64,000 bases of DNA from a bacterium (GTDB taxonomy: Bacteria > Pseudomonadota > Alphaproteobacteria > Rhizobiales > Aestuariivirgaceae). The stretch is taken from the NCBI GenBank assembly GCA_022842165.1, contig JALHQC010000005.1, positions 62,001-126,000 on the forward strand. Direction: 5' to 3'. Positions 42,266 to 51,376 of this stretch are shown here, piece after piece. A program made the position numbers and the translations under genes. Numbering within the stretch: position 1 is the stretch's first letter; each line of letters begins with the position of its first letter. Below the pieces are notes generated by a model. That model ran no database searches. It saw nothing but the letters and a program-made list of their open reading frames with translations, and was not told the DNA's origin.

Positions 42266-43069
42266 ATGGCCATTCCGGACATCTTAACAGCGGCTCTGTT
42301 GGGAGTGGTTGAGGGCATAACGGAGTTCCTGCCAATTTCATCGACAGGGCATCTCATTCTCCTTGTTGATCTCCTGGGGTTCAAGGGGCCTCCGGGGAGG
42401 GTCTTCGAAGTCGTGATCCAGCTTGGCGCTATCCTGGGTGTCTGCTGGGTCTATCGAGAGAGGCTTGTGCATCTGATCTACAATCCAACGTCACAGGGCA
42501 GCATGCGGCTCTTGATGATCATCGGTATTGGTTTTCTTCCATCCGCCGCTATCGGGTTCCTGGCCCACGGATTCATCAAGTCTGTGTTGTTTAGTCCGCT
42601 GATTGTGAGCTTCTCGCTCGTCGCTGGAGGGGTGGCCATCATCTTTATCGAAAGACTTGGGCTAAAAAGCCATGTCCACCACATGGAGCGGATCACGGCC
42701 GCCCAAGCATTGAAGATTGGTCTATGCCAAGCGCTGGCAATGATTCCTGGCACGTCGCGGTCGGGTGCCACCATCATGGGTGGGCTTGTCTTCGGCCTTG
42801 ATCGCAGGACAGCAGCGGAGTTTTCCTTTCTGCTTGCCATTCCGACCATGTTTGCAGCGTCCGGCTACGATCTCTATCGCAATGTTGGACATTTGAACGG
42901 CGAGGATGCTGCCTTACTCGTTGTCGGCTTCGGTACAGCACTCGTTTCGTCGGTCCTAAGTGTCGGTTGGCTTGTATCGTTTGTGTCCCGGCATCAATTC
43001 ACACCCTTTGGGTGGTACAGAATTATCTTAGGTATCGGCATGGCAGCGTTGCTGTTGACGGCAGGCTAG
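42266..43069 (+). CDS. uppP: Undecaprenyl-diphosphatase
   Basis: A 267-aa BacA/UppP membrane phosphatase: the EGITEFLPISSTGHL and PGTSRSGATIMGG motifs carry the active site. It releases phosphate while recycling the peptidoglycan lipid carrier. In lead operons PbrB, a C55-PP phosphatase, supplies phosphate to precipitate exported Pb; this copy could play that role. The start at 42266 lies 7 nt after the SCO stop. Confidence 0.93.
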   Translation: MAIPDILTAALLGVVEGITEFLPISSTGHLILLVDLLGFKGPPGRVFEVVIQLGAILGVCWVYRERLVHLIYNPTSQGSMRLLMIIGIGFLPSAAIGFLAHGFIKSVLFSPLIVSFSLVAGGVAIIFIERLGLKSHVHHMERITAAQALKIGLCQALAMIPGTSRSGATIMGGLVFGLDRRTAAEFSFLLAIPTMFAASGYDLYRNVGHLNGEDAALLVVGFGTALVSSVLSVGWLVSFVSRHQFTPFGWYRIILGIGMAALLLTAG

Positions 43070-43134
43070 TTTTCAGCGCGGTTCTATGGGCGTGATCTTG
43101 AGCGCTGTGATCCGATACAGGACGAAGAATTGAG

Positions 43135-44316
43135 CTAGATTTTGATCAGCGCTGCGGTCGCATACATGAATGCGAGTCCGACAAGAAATCCCGCAAGGAC
43201 GGCAGGAGAAAACAGCACTGACTGCTGGTCACTTTTCTGCCGCATCAGGTAGCTGCCGACCTCGACCATGACCTGCAATATTGCGCCGGCCCCAACCGCC
43301 AGCGCAAATGCCGACCATTGCGGCGCATAGGCAAGGCTTCCAACCCACATACCGAAGATAGCGGGTCCGCCGGCCAATAGGGTCAGGGCAGCGAATGTCC
43401 AGAGCGGTGGGCGGACGCGCAGTATCGGTGCCGCAATGCCGATCCCCTCGGTCACGTTATGGAGAGCAAAGCCCAGCACGAGGAACGTCCCAAGTCCAGC
43501 TGATCCAGCGGCAAATGCACCACCGACCGCCAGCCCCTCGCCGAAATTGTGCAGCCCGATACCCAATGCTATGTAAAATGCAAGCGCTAGCCCTTCCGGT
43601 CGGCCATGCCATCGGCCGATAGCCATGAGTAACAGGAAGCTCGCCAAGGCAGCCAGCCAAACCATGGCGGATCCTTGAAACAATGCGGCAGCGCTGGCTG
43701 CAAGCTCTTGCGCCTCGGTCATCATGTCGATGAGCAAGAAAGCCAGGAGGCCGACAGTCAGTGCGAGAAGGAAGTTCATTCCGGCTTTCCCGACACTGCG
43801 CATTGCCGGATAGAACATCAGGCCGAGCGCCACTGGCAGTATACCAACGATCGCTCCGACAAGTGCTAAAGTGTAAAATTGAGACGCGGTAGCCTTTGGG
43901 GTTGGAACAGCCACGGCGATTTCATGTTCAAATGCTGTGCCGGTATTGGACAGTAGATTAACGAGGTGCGCCTCGCCCAGAACCCAAGGATACGGAATCC
44001 GAACCCACACGGCGTTCCCTCGGGCGATTGGTCCGGGCGGATCCTGGGTAAAGCTCCAGAATGCATCGTCTACCGCCACCTGGGCAATCACCATGGCTTC
44101 CGATCCGCCGGCACGTACCAAAAGCCCCATCCCGTTCTCGTCCAAAATGGTGCGCTCGACGGTGAGCGCCTCGAGCGGCGGCGCGCCGTTGTTGAAACTG
44201 CGCAATGGATCGAGCGACGCGATCCAGACGAAGGCTATAAGCATCGCCGCAAGTGGCACAAACACCAGCAACAGACGGGTTAGGGCAGGTCTAGGCGATT
44301 GAGCATCAAAACTCAT
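43135..44316 (-). CDS. ZIP-family metal transporter with N-terminal periplasmic domain
   Basis: A 393-aa membrane protein. After one helix (LLLVFVPLAAMLIAFVWIA) comes an unrecognised domain of about 110 residues, predicted periplasmic, then eight ZIP helices with metal motifs HNFGEGLAVG and HNVTEGIGIA. ZIP proteins move Zn, Mn or Fe inward. The extra domain is unusual for bacterial ZIPs (usual length about 260-310 aa). It overlaps the multicopper oxidase gene by ATGA, so the two are made together. Confidence 0.85.
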   Translation of the reverse strand: MSFDAQSPRPALTRLLLVFVPLAAMLIAFVWIASLDPLRSFNNGAPPLEALTVERTILDENGMGLLVRAGGSEAMVIAQVAVDDAFWSFTQDPPGPIARGNAVWVRIPYPWVLGEAHLVNLLSNTGTAFEHEIAVAVPTPKATASQFYTLALVGAIVGILPVALGLMFYPAMRSVGKAGMNFLLALTVGLLAFLLIDMMTEAQELAASAAALFQGSAMVWLAALASFLLLMAIGRWHGRPEGLALAFYIALGIGLHNFGEGLAVGGAFAAGSAGLGTFLVLGFALHNVTEGIGIAAPILRVRPPLWTFAALTLLAGGPAIFGMWVGSLAYAPQWSAFALAVGAGAILQVMVEVGSYLMRQKSDQQSVLFSPAVLAGFLVGLAFMYATAALIKI

Positions 44317-45518
44317 GCCGCAGGCTCCTGCACATCGAACATGCCGACCCAGCCGAGTTCAGTAAACTCGGATTGATGCGCATGAAACATGTACATCCCT
44401 GGCTCGTGATCGGCAAAGGTGAACTCGAGAATCCCGCGCTGCGCCTGGCACTGCATGATCAGATCAACAGTACGCAACGTCGGCGTCAGCGTAGTTCCGG
44501 TATCATAGTAGTCAAAGAAGTTCGCGTGCAGATGGAATGAATTGATTGGATCGAACTCGGTTACATTCACGAGGTAAATGCGCACAGGGCGCGACTTGTC
44601 GATGCGGATGGGCACATTCATGTAGGCTTGGCCTACGGTATTTGCGGCATAGACTTCGTTGGCCCCATCAAAATTCGTGTCGAAGGCATTCATGACCATC
44701 GCCAGCTCCTGCCATTTGGCATTTTCGGAGCTACCGAGCACGCGAGAAGCTGCAGCGGCAGCGTTCTCGGGATGACGAGCGGGATCCGGATCTATCACGA
44801 AGAGGCCATACATGCCTTTGTGCATATGCCGCTTCAGCGGCAGTGCGTGACAGTGGTAAAGGTGGCAACCAAAAGGCTTTGCATCGAACTCATAGATGAA
44901 CTCTTCACCAGGGCCGATCAATCCTGCTCCGGGAACGCCGTCCATCCGGGCCGCATGGATGCCGTGGAAATGCATAGAATGTGGGTGTGAGCCATGATTA
45001 CGGAAAATGATCCGCAGCCTCTCACCCTCCTTTGCCCTTAACGCGGGTCCAGGCACGCGACCGTTGAAGGTCCAAGCGGGAAAGAAGATGCCCGGAGCAA
45101 TTTCGATTTCTCGATCTACGGCTTCGACTTCGAAGGTACGCAGTGTCCGGCCGTCAGGTAATAATTGTGTCTGGCCTGTCTCCCAGTCTGTCAGCATCGC
45201 CGTGGGGTTAAAGCCATTACGATCGTGGTCGACTCGACCAACCGTTGTCATGGTACCGTGAGCCATGCCAAGCATAGGTGGCGCATATGGATCATGCGCC
45301 ATGGTAGACGTATCGTGACCCGCCGTGGTGCCAGGTACTGTCTGGGACCGTGCGAAACCGGCTGTGATACCTGACCCTGTTGCAGCGATGAGCCCTCCAA
45401 CCAGCAATGACCGCCGAGATGTGTCAACCGGTCCTGAGATGTTATGGGGCAGGGAATTGGGATGGGACACTTCCGAAACCGGCGCATCCGGTTCGTGTTT
45501 ACGGATGTTGGCTGGCAT
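44313..45518 (-). CDS. Tat-exported multicopper oxidase, coupled to a ZIP transporter
   Basis: A 401-aa enzyme with a Tat signal (TSRRSLLVGGLIAATG). Copper motifs are HFHGIH, CHLYHCHALPLKRHM, HLHANFFDYY and HAHQSEFTELG, so type 1 and trinuclear ligands are present. The size fits a two-domain oxidase; the candidate substrate is a metal ion such as Mn(II) or Fe(II). The start at 45518 gives the Tat motif. Followed by ZIP with an ATGA overlap and divergent from mntR across an MntR-like operator. Confidence 0.88.
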   Translation of the reverse strand: MPANIRKHEPDAPVSEVSHPNSLPHNISGPVDTSRRSLLVGGLIAATGSGITAGFARSQTVPGTTAGHDTSTMAHDPYAPPMLGMAHGTMTTVGRVDHDRNGFNPTAMLTDWETGQTQLLPDGRTLRTFEVEAVDREIEIAPGIFFPAWTFNGRVPGPALRAKEGERLRIIFRNHGSHPHSMHFHGIHAARMDGVPGAGLIGPGEEFIYEFDAKPFGCHLYHCHALPLKRHMHKGMYGLFVIDPDPARHPENAAAAASRVLGSSENAKWQELAMVMNAFDTNFDGANEVYAANTVGQAYMNVPIRIDKSRPVRIYLVNVTEFDPINSFHLHANFFDYYDTGTTLTPTLRTVDLIMQCQAQRGILEFTFADHEPGMYMFHAHQSEFTELGWVGMFDVQEPAA

Positions 45519-45564
45519 GGCGTAGTGCTTCCATTGCAAAAGACAGACTAGAGGCGAGGCGCCC

Positions 45565-45586
45565 AAAGTTAGACAGTGCTAACAAT
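45565..45586. promoter_or_regulatory. Candidate MntR operator
   Basis: AAAGTTAG - six bases - CTAACAAT, with arms GTTAG/CTAAC. The 8-6-8 layout and the TAG-N6-CTA core match the E. coli MntR box. It lies between the divergent multicopper oxidase and mntR starts, so manganese could repress the oxidase-ZIP pair. Confidence 0.6.
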
Positions 45587-45634
45587 CTGCGCCAAGCCTT
45601 TACTTGTCAATAGAGTTCGTGCAAACCTAAGTCG

Positions 45635-46093
45635 GTGGTGAAAGATGATCATAGGCAAGTAGTGGCTGCGGACCAGGATGGACGCCCTCCCGACCCGCGC
45701 GCGGATGCGTTTCAGGGCGTACGTGACGCACGGCGTAACGAACTTGCCGAGGACTATGTCGAGTTGATCGCTGACCTGATCCACGAACACGGAGAGGCTC
45801 GCCCAGTCGACATCGCCGCCAGGCTTGGCGTTCGGGCTCCCACCGTAACGAAAACGCTTGACCGTCTTGCCCGCGAAGGCCTGATCACCCGCGCCAAGTA
45901 TCGTTCGGTCTTTTTGACAGACGAAGGCAGAGGACTTGCTCGCGAATGCCGCCGTCGGCACGACATTGTGTTGCGCTTCCTACTTAGTCTTGGGCTGGAC
46001 TCTGAAACAGCCGAACGAGATGCTGAAGGCATAGAGCATCACGTAAGCGCGCGAACACTCGCCTTGTTCGCGGCCTTTGTTGACCGCACCTGA
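45635..46093 (+). CDS. mntR: Manganese-responsive regulator MntR (DtxR family)
   Basis: A 152-aa regulator that closely follows enterobacterial MntR: EDYVELIADLIHEHGEARPVDIAARLGV, PTVTKTLDRLAREGLI, the wing VFLTDEGRGLA, and metal ligands in the C-terminal DAEGIEHHVS. The start is GTG 45635 (a second GTG follows). Divergent from the oxidase-ZIP operon. Confidence 0.9.
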   Translation: MVKDDHRQVVAADQDGRPPDPRADAFQGVRDARRNELAEDYVELIADLIHEHGEARPVDIAARLGVRAPTVTKTLDRLAREGLITRAKYRSVFLTDEGRGLARECRRRHDIVLRFLLSLGLDSETAERDAEGIEHHVSARTLALFAAFVDRT

Positions 46094-46191
46094 GTGGCCG
46101 TTAGGCGTTCTCCATGACGAAGCAGATATTGGGGACCAGGCTTTCGGCACAAGTGGGATAAAAACTGTCCTCGTAGTCACCAACTTGAATC

Positions 46192-46220
46192 GAGTGCCAC
46201 TCTTTGCGAAAGTGGCACTC
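46192..46220. terminator. Hairpin between convergent mntR and DUF305 relic
   Basis: Perfect 10-bp arms (GAGTGCCACT / AGTGGCACTC) with a 9-nt loop. It may terminate both genes. An AGTGCCACTCT copy also occurs near 36247, so a protein-binding role is an alternative. Confidence 0.45.
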
Positions 46221-46282
46221 CGTCCTTCAATAGTTTGCAAACCCATTCAGCATACGAGGAGGTGATGACAATCTACGGCCAC

Positions 46283-46643
46283 CTACTTCTTACCGTGTTC
46301 CGTGACCCACTTTGTCATTTCCTCTACCTCTTTAGTTTGATTGTCGATGGTCTTCTGAGCCATTTTTTTGGCGTCCTCATCCTTGCCAAATTGAAGCTGA
46401 ACTTTTGACATAGCAATTGCCCCCTTGTGATGGGCAATCATTGAGCAATTAAATGCGACATCCGGGTCGGCGGCCATTGCCCCTTGCATCATTGGCGCAT
46501 GCATAGACATCATAGCCTACATGTTGTCCCTCGTGGATTCTCCCATATTTTCGCCCATGGATTTTTGCATGTTTTCCATCTTCGTCTTCAATGTCAATCG
46601 ACGAGTCCTGAGCCCAGCATAGAGATGAGCAGTACACCGACAT
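46283..46643 (-). pseudogene. DUF305 protein gene broken by an in-frame stop
   Basis: The C-terminal 76 codons (from 46513) are a good DUF305 domain: DVAFNCSMIAHHKGAIAM and QTKEVEEMTKWV. Upstream in the same frame, ENMQKSMGENMGES continues the Met-rich family N-terminus but is cut by a TAG just before MMSMHAP, and no signal peptide remains in frame. The intact relative is at 54945. A shortened protein from the internal ATG at 46513 is possible but would stay cytoplasmic. Confidence 0.65.
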
Positions 46644-46794
46644 GATGTAAGAGGTACACGTCGTAACGTTCTATTAACCAGTTTGTTGTTGCCTCATTGT
46701 TGCCATAGTCGCGCACGAGCGTCTTGAAATTCGTCGCGGAACGGTAACGCAAATATCAGTTGCGAAGCAGAACGGGGTTCGCTAGCAGGGGGCG

Positions 46795-47205
46795 ATGGTA
46801 TTCAGCGCGACAAAATGGCTGATAATGATGCGACTGGTGCTCACCTTCGCATTCATCTGCTCGTCGCTGTCCTATTCCATGCCGACAGCAATGGCATCTA
46901 GTAAATCCATTGGCTCCGCTTTCACACTGGAACACTCTCACTCTGCAGGGAGTGAACATGGCGCAGCCCATGCTGAATCTTCAGCTTCAGAAGTAGACAA
47001 AAAAGAATGTGGTTCGGATGGACCAGCTCATAGCGGGCATAGCAAAGCCGATTCAGACTGCTGTGCAGCTGCCTGTACTGATCTGACCATACTGTCAGCT
47101 GTGGGATACAGGGAGGCTATGTTGTCTCCAACCCTCTCGATCGAAATTCCCCAGTCCGTTCTTGCAGTTGGGCCTAATCAGTTTTTGCGCCCTCCACGCC
47201 GCTGA
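46795..47205 (+). CDS. Small secreted Cys/His-rich protein
   Basis: A 136-aa protein: signal peptide (LVLTFAFICSSLSYSMPTAMA), then His- and Ser-rich mature sequence (LEHSHSAGSEHGAAH) and a Cys cluster (KKECGSD, SDCCAAACTD). It probably binds copper. It heads a row with a small lipoprotein, TolC, multicopper oxidase, cupredoxin and CusF. The ATG at 46795 has GGGGG upstream. A similar protein at 56989 precedes another multicopper oxidase. No named family recognised. Confidence 0.65.
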   Translation: MVFSATKWLIMMRLVLTFAFICSSLSYSMPTAMASSKSIGSAFTLEHSHSAGSEHGAAHAESSASEVDKKECGSDGPAHSGHSKADSDCCAAACTDLTILSAVGYREAMLSPTLSIEIPQSVLAVGPNQFLRPPRR

Positions 47206-47282
47206 GTTCATCGATTTACCAGTTCAATCTGGTGGCTAGCCGCAAACGTGCGGCCCTCTGAACTCAACTTCGGATATTCATC

Positions 47283-47519
47283 ATGTACCGTTTCGTCGCT
47301 GTGGCTCTGCTGCCACTATTCATTTCTGCGTGCACGTCTACGACGAGCCCTCCTGAAGTTGCGGGGTACCGATCTCCTGCAGATGCAAGCGCTGGCATTC
47401 GCAATACGCACCATCATACGCCGGTCACCGGATATACGCATCGGAACCCAGTAGAACCTAAATCCTGGCGATGTGTGAATAATCCTGATGCTGGTTGCGA
47501 GGAGGGATCGGGATCATGA
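47283..47519 (+). CDS. Small His-containing lipoprotein
   Basis: A 78-aa protein with a lipobox (LFISAC, lipidated C17) and a mature chain with RNTHHHTPVTGYTH and a CxxxxxxxC pair (CVNNPDAGC). It overlaps the TolC gene by 4 nt (ATGA). Likely anchored in the outer membrane beside TolC; function unknown. Confidence 0.7.
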   Translation: MYRFVAVALLPLFISACTSTTSPPEVAGYRSPADASAGIRNTHHHTPVTGYTHRNPVEPKSWRCVNNPDAGCEEGSGS

Positions 47520-49033
47520 AGTTGCGCCCGAAATTAAAGATGTCGGCGGTCATCTCCGCTGTATCAGTTCTTCTGACGGGTTGTGTGACTGCCGAGCAGA
47601 CGGCGCTCTATTCTGATCGCGAGGCCGGGTTTTCCACGGTTTCAGCACGGGCTTCGGTCGCTACCAAGGGCAAACAGTCGGTTTGGATACAGAACCAGGA
47701 ACAGGCCCAGCAAAATGCGAGTCGTGTTCACGCCCTCATTCACAAGAAGAAGATCTCTGCGGATACCGCTGTCCAGATCGCACTTCTCAACAACAAGGGA
47801 CTGCAGGCAGCCTACGCTGAACTGGGACTGAGCGCGGCTGATGCCTGGCAACAGACAATGCTACAGAACCCGACCGTCTCAGTCGGCGTGCTTGGAATTG
47901 GAGCTCCAGGACTTGGTCTGTTCAGGGCGATTGAGGGCATGATTGCCAATAACCTCTTGTCCCTGGCAACGCAGAAGCGGCGTGTGGCATTAGCCGATAC
48001 GCGCTTCCGCCAGGCTCAGATGCGTGCCGTAGTCGAGACACTAAAGCTTGCAAGCGAAACACGCAGAGCTTGGATTACCGCAGTGTCGTCATTTGAGACG
48101 GTGACTTACTTGAAGCAGGCGCAGGCAACTGCAGATGCGGCGTCAGAACTTGCGCGCAAGCTCGGAGAGACGGGCGCAATTCCAAAAGCTGAACAGGCAA
48201 GAGAGCAAGCCTTTTACGCAGAACTGACAGGACAGCTGGCCGAAGCAAGACTTGCCGCGAAACTCTCGAAGGAAGAATTGACCCGGCTGATGGGACTGTG
48301 GGGGACAGACGTTGACTACCTTGTGCCAGACCGCCTGCCCACGCTCCCTGCTCGGCTTGCAAGAAAAGACCGCATTGAGGCTGAAGCCTTAAGGCAGCGC
48401 GTCGATTTGAAGGTTGCGAAGCTGGAGCTGGAAGCGGTCGCGCAGAGCTACGGCTTAACAGAAGCAACACGCTATGTCACCGACCTGGAACTGATTGTTG
48501 GCTTCGAGGCAGAGCGGGAGATCGAGACAGAATACGAGTTGGAAGACGGCGAACTAGTAGAGACGTCGACCAAGGAAACCACCATAACACCACAAATCGA
48601 ACTTGAGTTTGTAATACCAATCTTTGACTCCGGAAAGGCCCGGATGCGCAAAGCGGAACTGTCCTACATGCAAGCTGCAAATCGTCTGGCCGAAAAAGCA
48701 GTGAACATCCGGTCGGAGGCGCGTTCTGCCTATACGGCCTACCGCTCGACATACGACATTGCCCTTCATTACAGAAATGCCGTTGTTCCTCTGCGTTCGA
48801 AAATTGAACAGGAATCACTACTGACTTACAACGGTATGATCACCAACACCTTCGAGCTGCTCGCTGACACCCGGGCCAAGACCAACGCTGTTCTTCTGGC
48901 CTCCAACGCAAAGCGCGAGTTCTGGCTGGCTGAGGCCAATTTGTCCGCGTCGATTTTCGGCGGGGGAGGATCGGCTGGCGGATCAAGCGAGAGCACAGCA
49001 ACAGTCGCCGATTCCGGCGGCGCAGGACACTGA
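47516..49033 (+). CDS. TolC-family outer-membrane lipoprotein
   Basis: A 505-aa outer-membrane factor: lipobox LLTGC (C23), two OEP repeats with long helices (AVQIALLNNKGLQAAYAELG; QATADAASELARKLGETG) and a Gly/Ser tail. It resembles CusC/NodT-type channels for metal efflux. The ATG at 47516 has GAGGAGGG upstream. No RND pump or membrane-fusion gene is adjacent, so it may work with a multicopper oxidase set or a distant pump. Confidence 0.88.
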   Translation: MKLRPKLKMSAVISAVSVLLTGCVTAEQTALYSDREAGFSTVSARASVATKGKQSVWIQNQEQAQQNASRVHALIHKKKISADTAVQIALLNNKGLQAAYAELGLSAADAWQQTMLQNPTVSVGVLGIGAPGLGLFRAIEGMIANNLLSLATQKRRVALADTRFRQAQMRAVVETLKLASETRRAWITAVSSFETVTYLKQAQATADAASELARKLGETGAIPKAEQAREQAFYAELTGQLAEARLAAKLSKEELTRLMGLWGTDVDYLVPDRLPTLPARLARKDRIEAEALRQRVDLKVAKLELEAVAQSYGLTEATRYVTDLELIVGFEAEREIETEYELEDGELVETSTKETTITPQIELEFVIPIFDSGKARMRKAELSYMQAANRLAEKAVNIRSEARSAYTAYRSTYDIALHYRNAVVPLRSKIEQESLLTYNGMITNTFELLADTRAKTNAVLLASNAKREFWLAEANLSASIFGGGGSAGGSSESTATVADSGGAGH

Positions 49034-49047
49034 CATAGGAGATATCC

Positions 49048-50409
49048 ATGTTTAACAGACGTCATCTGCTTAGCGCCGGCGCGGCGCTTGTATCGACAAG
49101 TGCTTGGGCCCAGACCTCCAACATGGGCTTGCCTGAGGCTGCAGTTATGGAAAATGCTGCAACCCAGCCGCCTCAACAGCCGACAACAGGTCCAGACTAT
49201 AACCCGGTTGTAACACTAAACGGCTGGTCGGCTCCGTTTCGCATGAACAACGGCATCAAAGAGTTCCATCTCGTCGCAGAGCCGGTCGAGCGTGAGATGG
49301 CCGAGGGCATGACGGCACGGCTGTGGGGTTACAATGGCCAGTCGCCTGGCCCCACCATCGAAGCTGTGGAGGGTGACAGGGTCCGGATCTTCGTCACCAA
49401 CAAGCTACCCGAGCATACGACAATCCATTGGCACGGAATGATTCTGCCCTCAGGCATGGATGGCGTCGGCGGCCTTTCTCAACCCCATATTCCGGTCGGG
49501 AAGACTTTCATCTATGAGTTCGATCTCGTCAAATCTGGTACCTTTATGTACCACCCGCATTCCGATGAAATGGTGCAAATGGCCATGGGCATGATGGGTT
49601 TCTTCGTGGTTCATCCGAAGGACCCAAAGTTCATGCGCGCCGACAGGGACTTCGTGTTCCTCCTCAATGCCTATGACATCAACCCAGGCTCATATGTGCC
49701 GAAAATCATGACCATGACAGACTTTAATCTGTGGTCATGGAATAGCCGAATCTTCCCCGGCATCGATCCGCTTGTTGTCTCGAAGGATGACCGCGTGCGG
49801 GTAAGGGTTGGCAATCTCACGATGACCAATCACCCGATCCATATGCACGGTTACGACTTCGAGGTGACTTGCACTGACGGTGGCTGGGTCAGACCCGAAG
49901 CGAGATGGCCGGAAGTCAGTATTGACATACCCGTCGGGGCAATGCGGGCCTATGAGTTTGATGCCAAATATGTAGGTGACTGGGCAATTCACTGCCACAA
50001 GTCCCACCACACCATGAATGCCATGGGGCACGATGTCCCGACCTTCATCGGCGTTGATAAATCGAATCTCACAAAGAAGATCCGGCGGTTTCAGCCTGAG
50101 TACATGCCTATGGGCACGAAGGGTATGGCCGACATGGGCGAAATGGAGATGCCGCTGCCGGACAACACCGTACCTATGATGACTGGATGGGGTCCGCACG
50201 GTCCAATCGAAATGGGAGGTATGTTCTCTGTCGTAAAAGTGCGGCAGGGGATCAGCGCCGGCGACTACAAGGACCCAGGTTGGTACGAGAATCCTCCGGG
50301 TACGCAGGCCTATGAGTGGACGGGTGAAATCCCCGACTTCACAAAGGCCACTGATGCCAAGACGAAGATAACACCGCCGCCGTCCTCTGAGCAGGGCGAC
50401 AACGGTTAA
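49048..50409 (+). CDS. Multicopper oxidase, copper-resistance type
   Basis: A 453-aa exported oxidase: leader MFNRRHLLSAGAALVSTSAWA; copper motifs TIHWHGM, FMYHPHSDEM, NHPIHMHGYDFE and AIHCHKSHHTMNAM; a Met-rich segment near the C-terminus (MGTKGMADMGEMEMP). Likely oxidises Cu(I) in the periplasm. 14 nt after TolC and 41 nt before a cupredoxin. Confidence 0.9.
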   Translation: MFNRRHLLSAGAALVSTSAWAQTSNMGLPEAAVMENAATQPPQQPTTGPDYNPVVTLNGWSAPFRMNNGIKEFHLVAEPVEREMAEGMTARLWGYNGQSPGPTIEAVEGDRVRIFVTNKLPEHTTIHWHGMILPSGMDGVGGLSQPHIPVGKTFIYEFDLVKSGTFMYHPHSDEMVQMAMGMMGFFVVHPKDPKFMRADRDFVFLLNAYDINPGSYVPKIMTMTDFNLWSWNSRIFPGIDPLVVSKDDRVRVRVGNLTMTNHPIHMHGYDFEVTCTDGGWVRPEARWPEVSIDIPVGAMRAYEFDAKYVGDWAIHCHKSHHTMNAMGHDVPTFIGVDKSNLTKKIRRFQPEYMPMGTKGMADMGEMEMPLPDNTVPMMTGWGPHGPIEMGGMFSVVKVRQGISAGDYKDPGWYENPPGTQAYEWTGEIPDFTKATDAKTKITPPPSSEQGDNG

Positions 50410-50450
50410 ACCGAAGACAATGTCAAAGTAGACAGCTGAAGAGGGAACTT

Positions 50451-50903
50451 ATGAAGAAAATTGTAGCGATCCTGACGTGCTTGCTCTTAGGCGCAGGGAC
50501 AGCCCATGCAGGCGGTAAAACGACTGCAGGTAAACCAGGAAAGAAGTCTGAGGTGACCCGTGTTATCAAGGTCACAATGAGTGAGACCGAAGATGGAGCG
50601 ATGGTGTTCTCACCCAAGCAATTCAAGATCAAGAAGGGCGAGACCATACGCTTCGCAATCGCAAATATAGGCGCGACCGATCACGAGTTTGTTCTGGACG
50701 ACCATCAGAACATGACGAAGCATAAGGCCTTGATGGAGAAGTTCCCTGAAATGGAACACGCTGATGCTAATTCTATCCGTCTTGAACCGGGTGCCAAAGG
50801 CGAAATTATCTGGAAATTCTCAACTACAGGAGAGTTCCAGTTTGCTTGCCTGATCCCAGGTCATATGGAAGCCGGCATGCAAGGCCCGGTCCTGGTTAAC
50901 TGA
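50451..50903 (+). CDS. Cupredoxin (plastocyanin-like) periplasmic protein
   Basis: A 150-aa protein with a signal peptide ending THAG and a cupredoxin fold: FSPKQFKIKKGETIRF, first His ligand in ATDHEFV, and the C-H-M loop CLIPGHMEAGM. An electron or copper carrier, probably for the preceding oxidase. Confidence 0.88.
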   Translation: MKKIVAILTCLLLGAGTAHAGGKTTAGKPGKKSEVTRVIKVTMSETEDGAMVFSPKQFKIKKGETIRFAIANIGATDHEFVLDDHQNMTKHKALMEKFPEMEHADANSIRLEPGAKGEIIWKFSTTGEFQFACLIPGHMEAGMQGPVLVN

Positions 50904-50933
50904 ACTTAAACCTTCAAACAAAGGACAATATCA

Positions 50934-51215
50934 ATGAACGTTACAAAGTACATACTCGCCGCAACAACAGTGTCGCTTATGGTAACAGGTGCGTGGGCCG
51001 CAGAGTTCACCAAGGGCGTGGTGAAGAAGGTCGATGTGAAGGCCAAAAAGGTCACAGTCATCCATGAAGAGCTCAAGAGCCTCGAAATGCCAGCGATGAC
51101 CATGGTGTTCCGGACAGCAAACGACGAAATGCTGGCGTCCCTTAAAGATGGCCAGAAGATCGAATTCGTTGCGGACCGGGTGAATGGCAAGCTGACCATC
51201 ACTGAGCTCAAGTAA
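50934..51215 (+). CDS. CusF-like periplasmic copper-binding protein
   Basis: A 93-aa protein: signal peptide to GAWA, OB-fold with H44 and the Met motif EMPAMTMVFR (M52, M55, M57). CusF uses His, two Met and a Trp; here Met replaces the Trp before PAMTM. Binds Cu(I)/Ag(I) for handover. Last gene of the TolC-oxidase-cupredoxin row. Confidence 0.9.
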   Translation: MNVTKYILAATTVSLMVTGAWAAEFTKGVVKKVDVKAKKVTVIHEELKSLEMPAMTMVFRTANDEMLASLKDGQKIEFVADRVNGKLTITELK

Positions 51216-51228
51216 GCCAACTGACTGT

Positions 51229-51263
51229 CGACGCCGACGGAGGGTTGGAGTCTGCCGGCGTCG
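51229..51263 (+). terminator. Hairpin after the CusF-like gene
   Basis: 8-bp arms (CGACGCCG / CGGCGTCG) with a 19-nt loop, 13 nt after the stop. No T-tract. Confidence 0.4.
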
Positions 51264-51376
51264 CCTAGTCAAGAAGGATGTGCTGGTACACGACCTGCGA
51301 GACTTTGCTGAGGATCCGTTGATTTTTGCAACTTGTTCTTACGCAGCCGAAACACTTACCGCACAAGACGACATTC

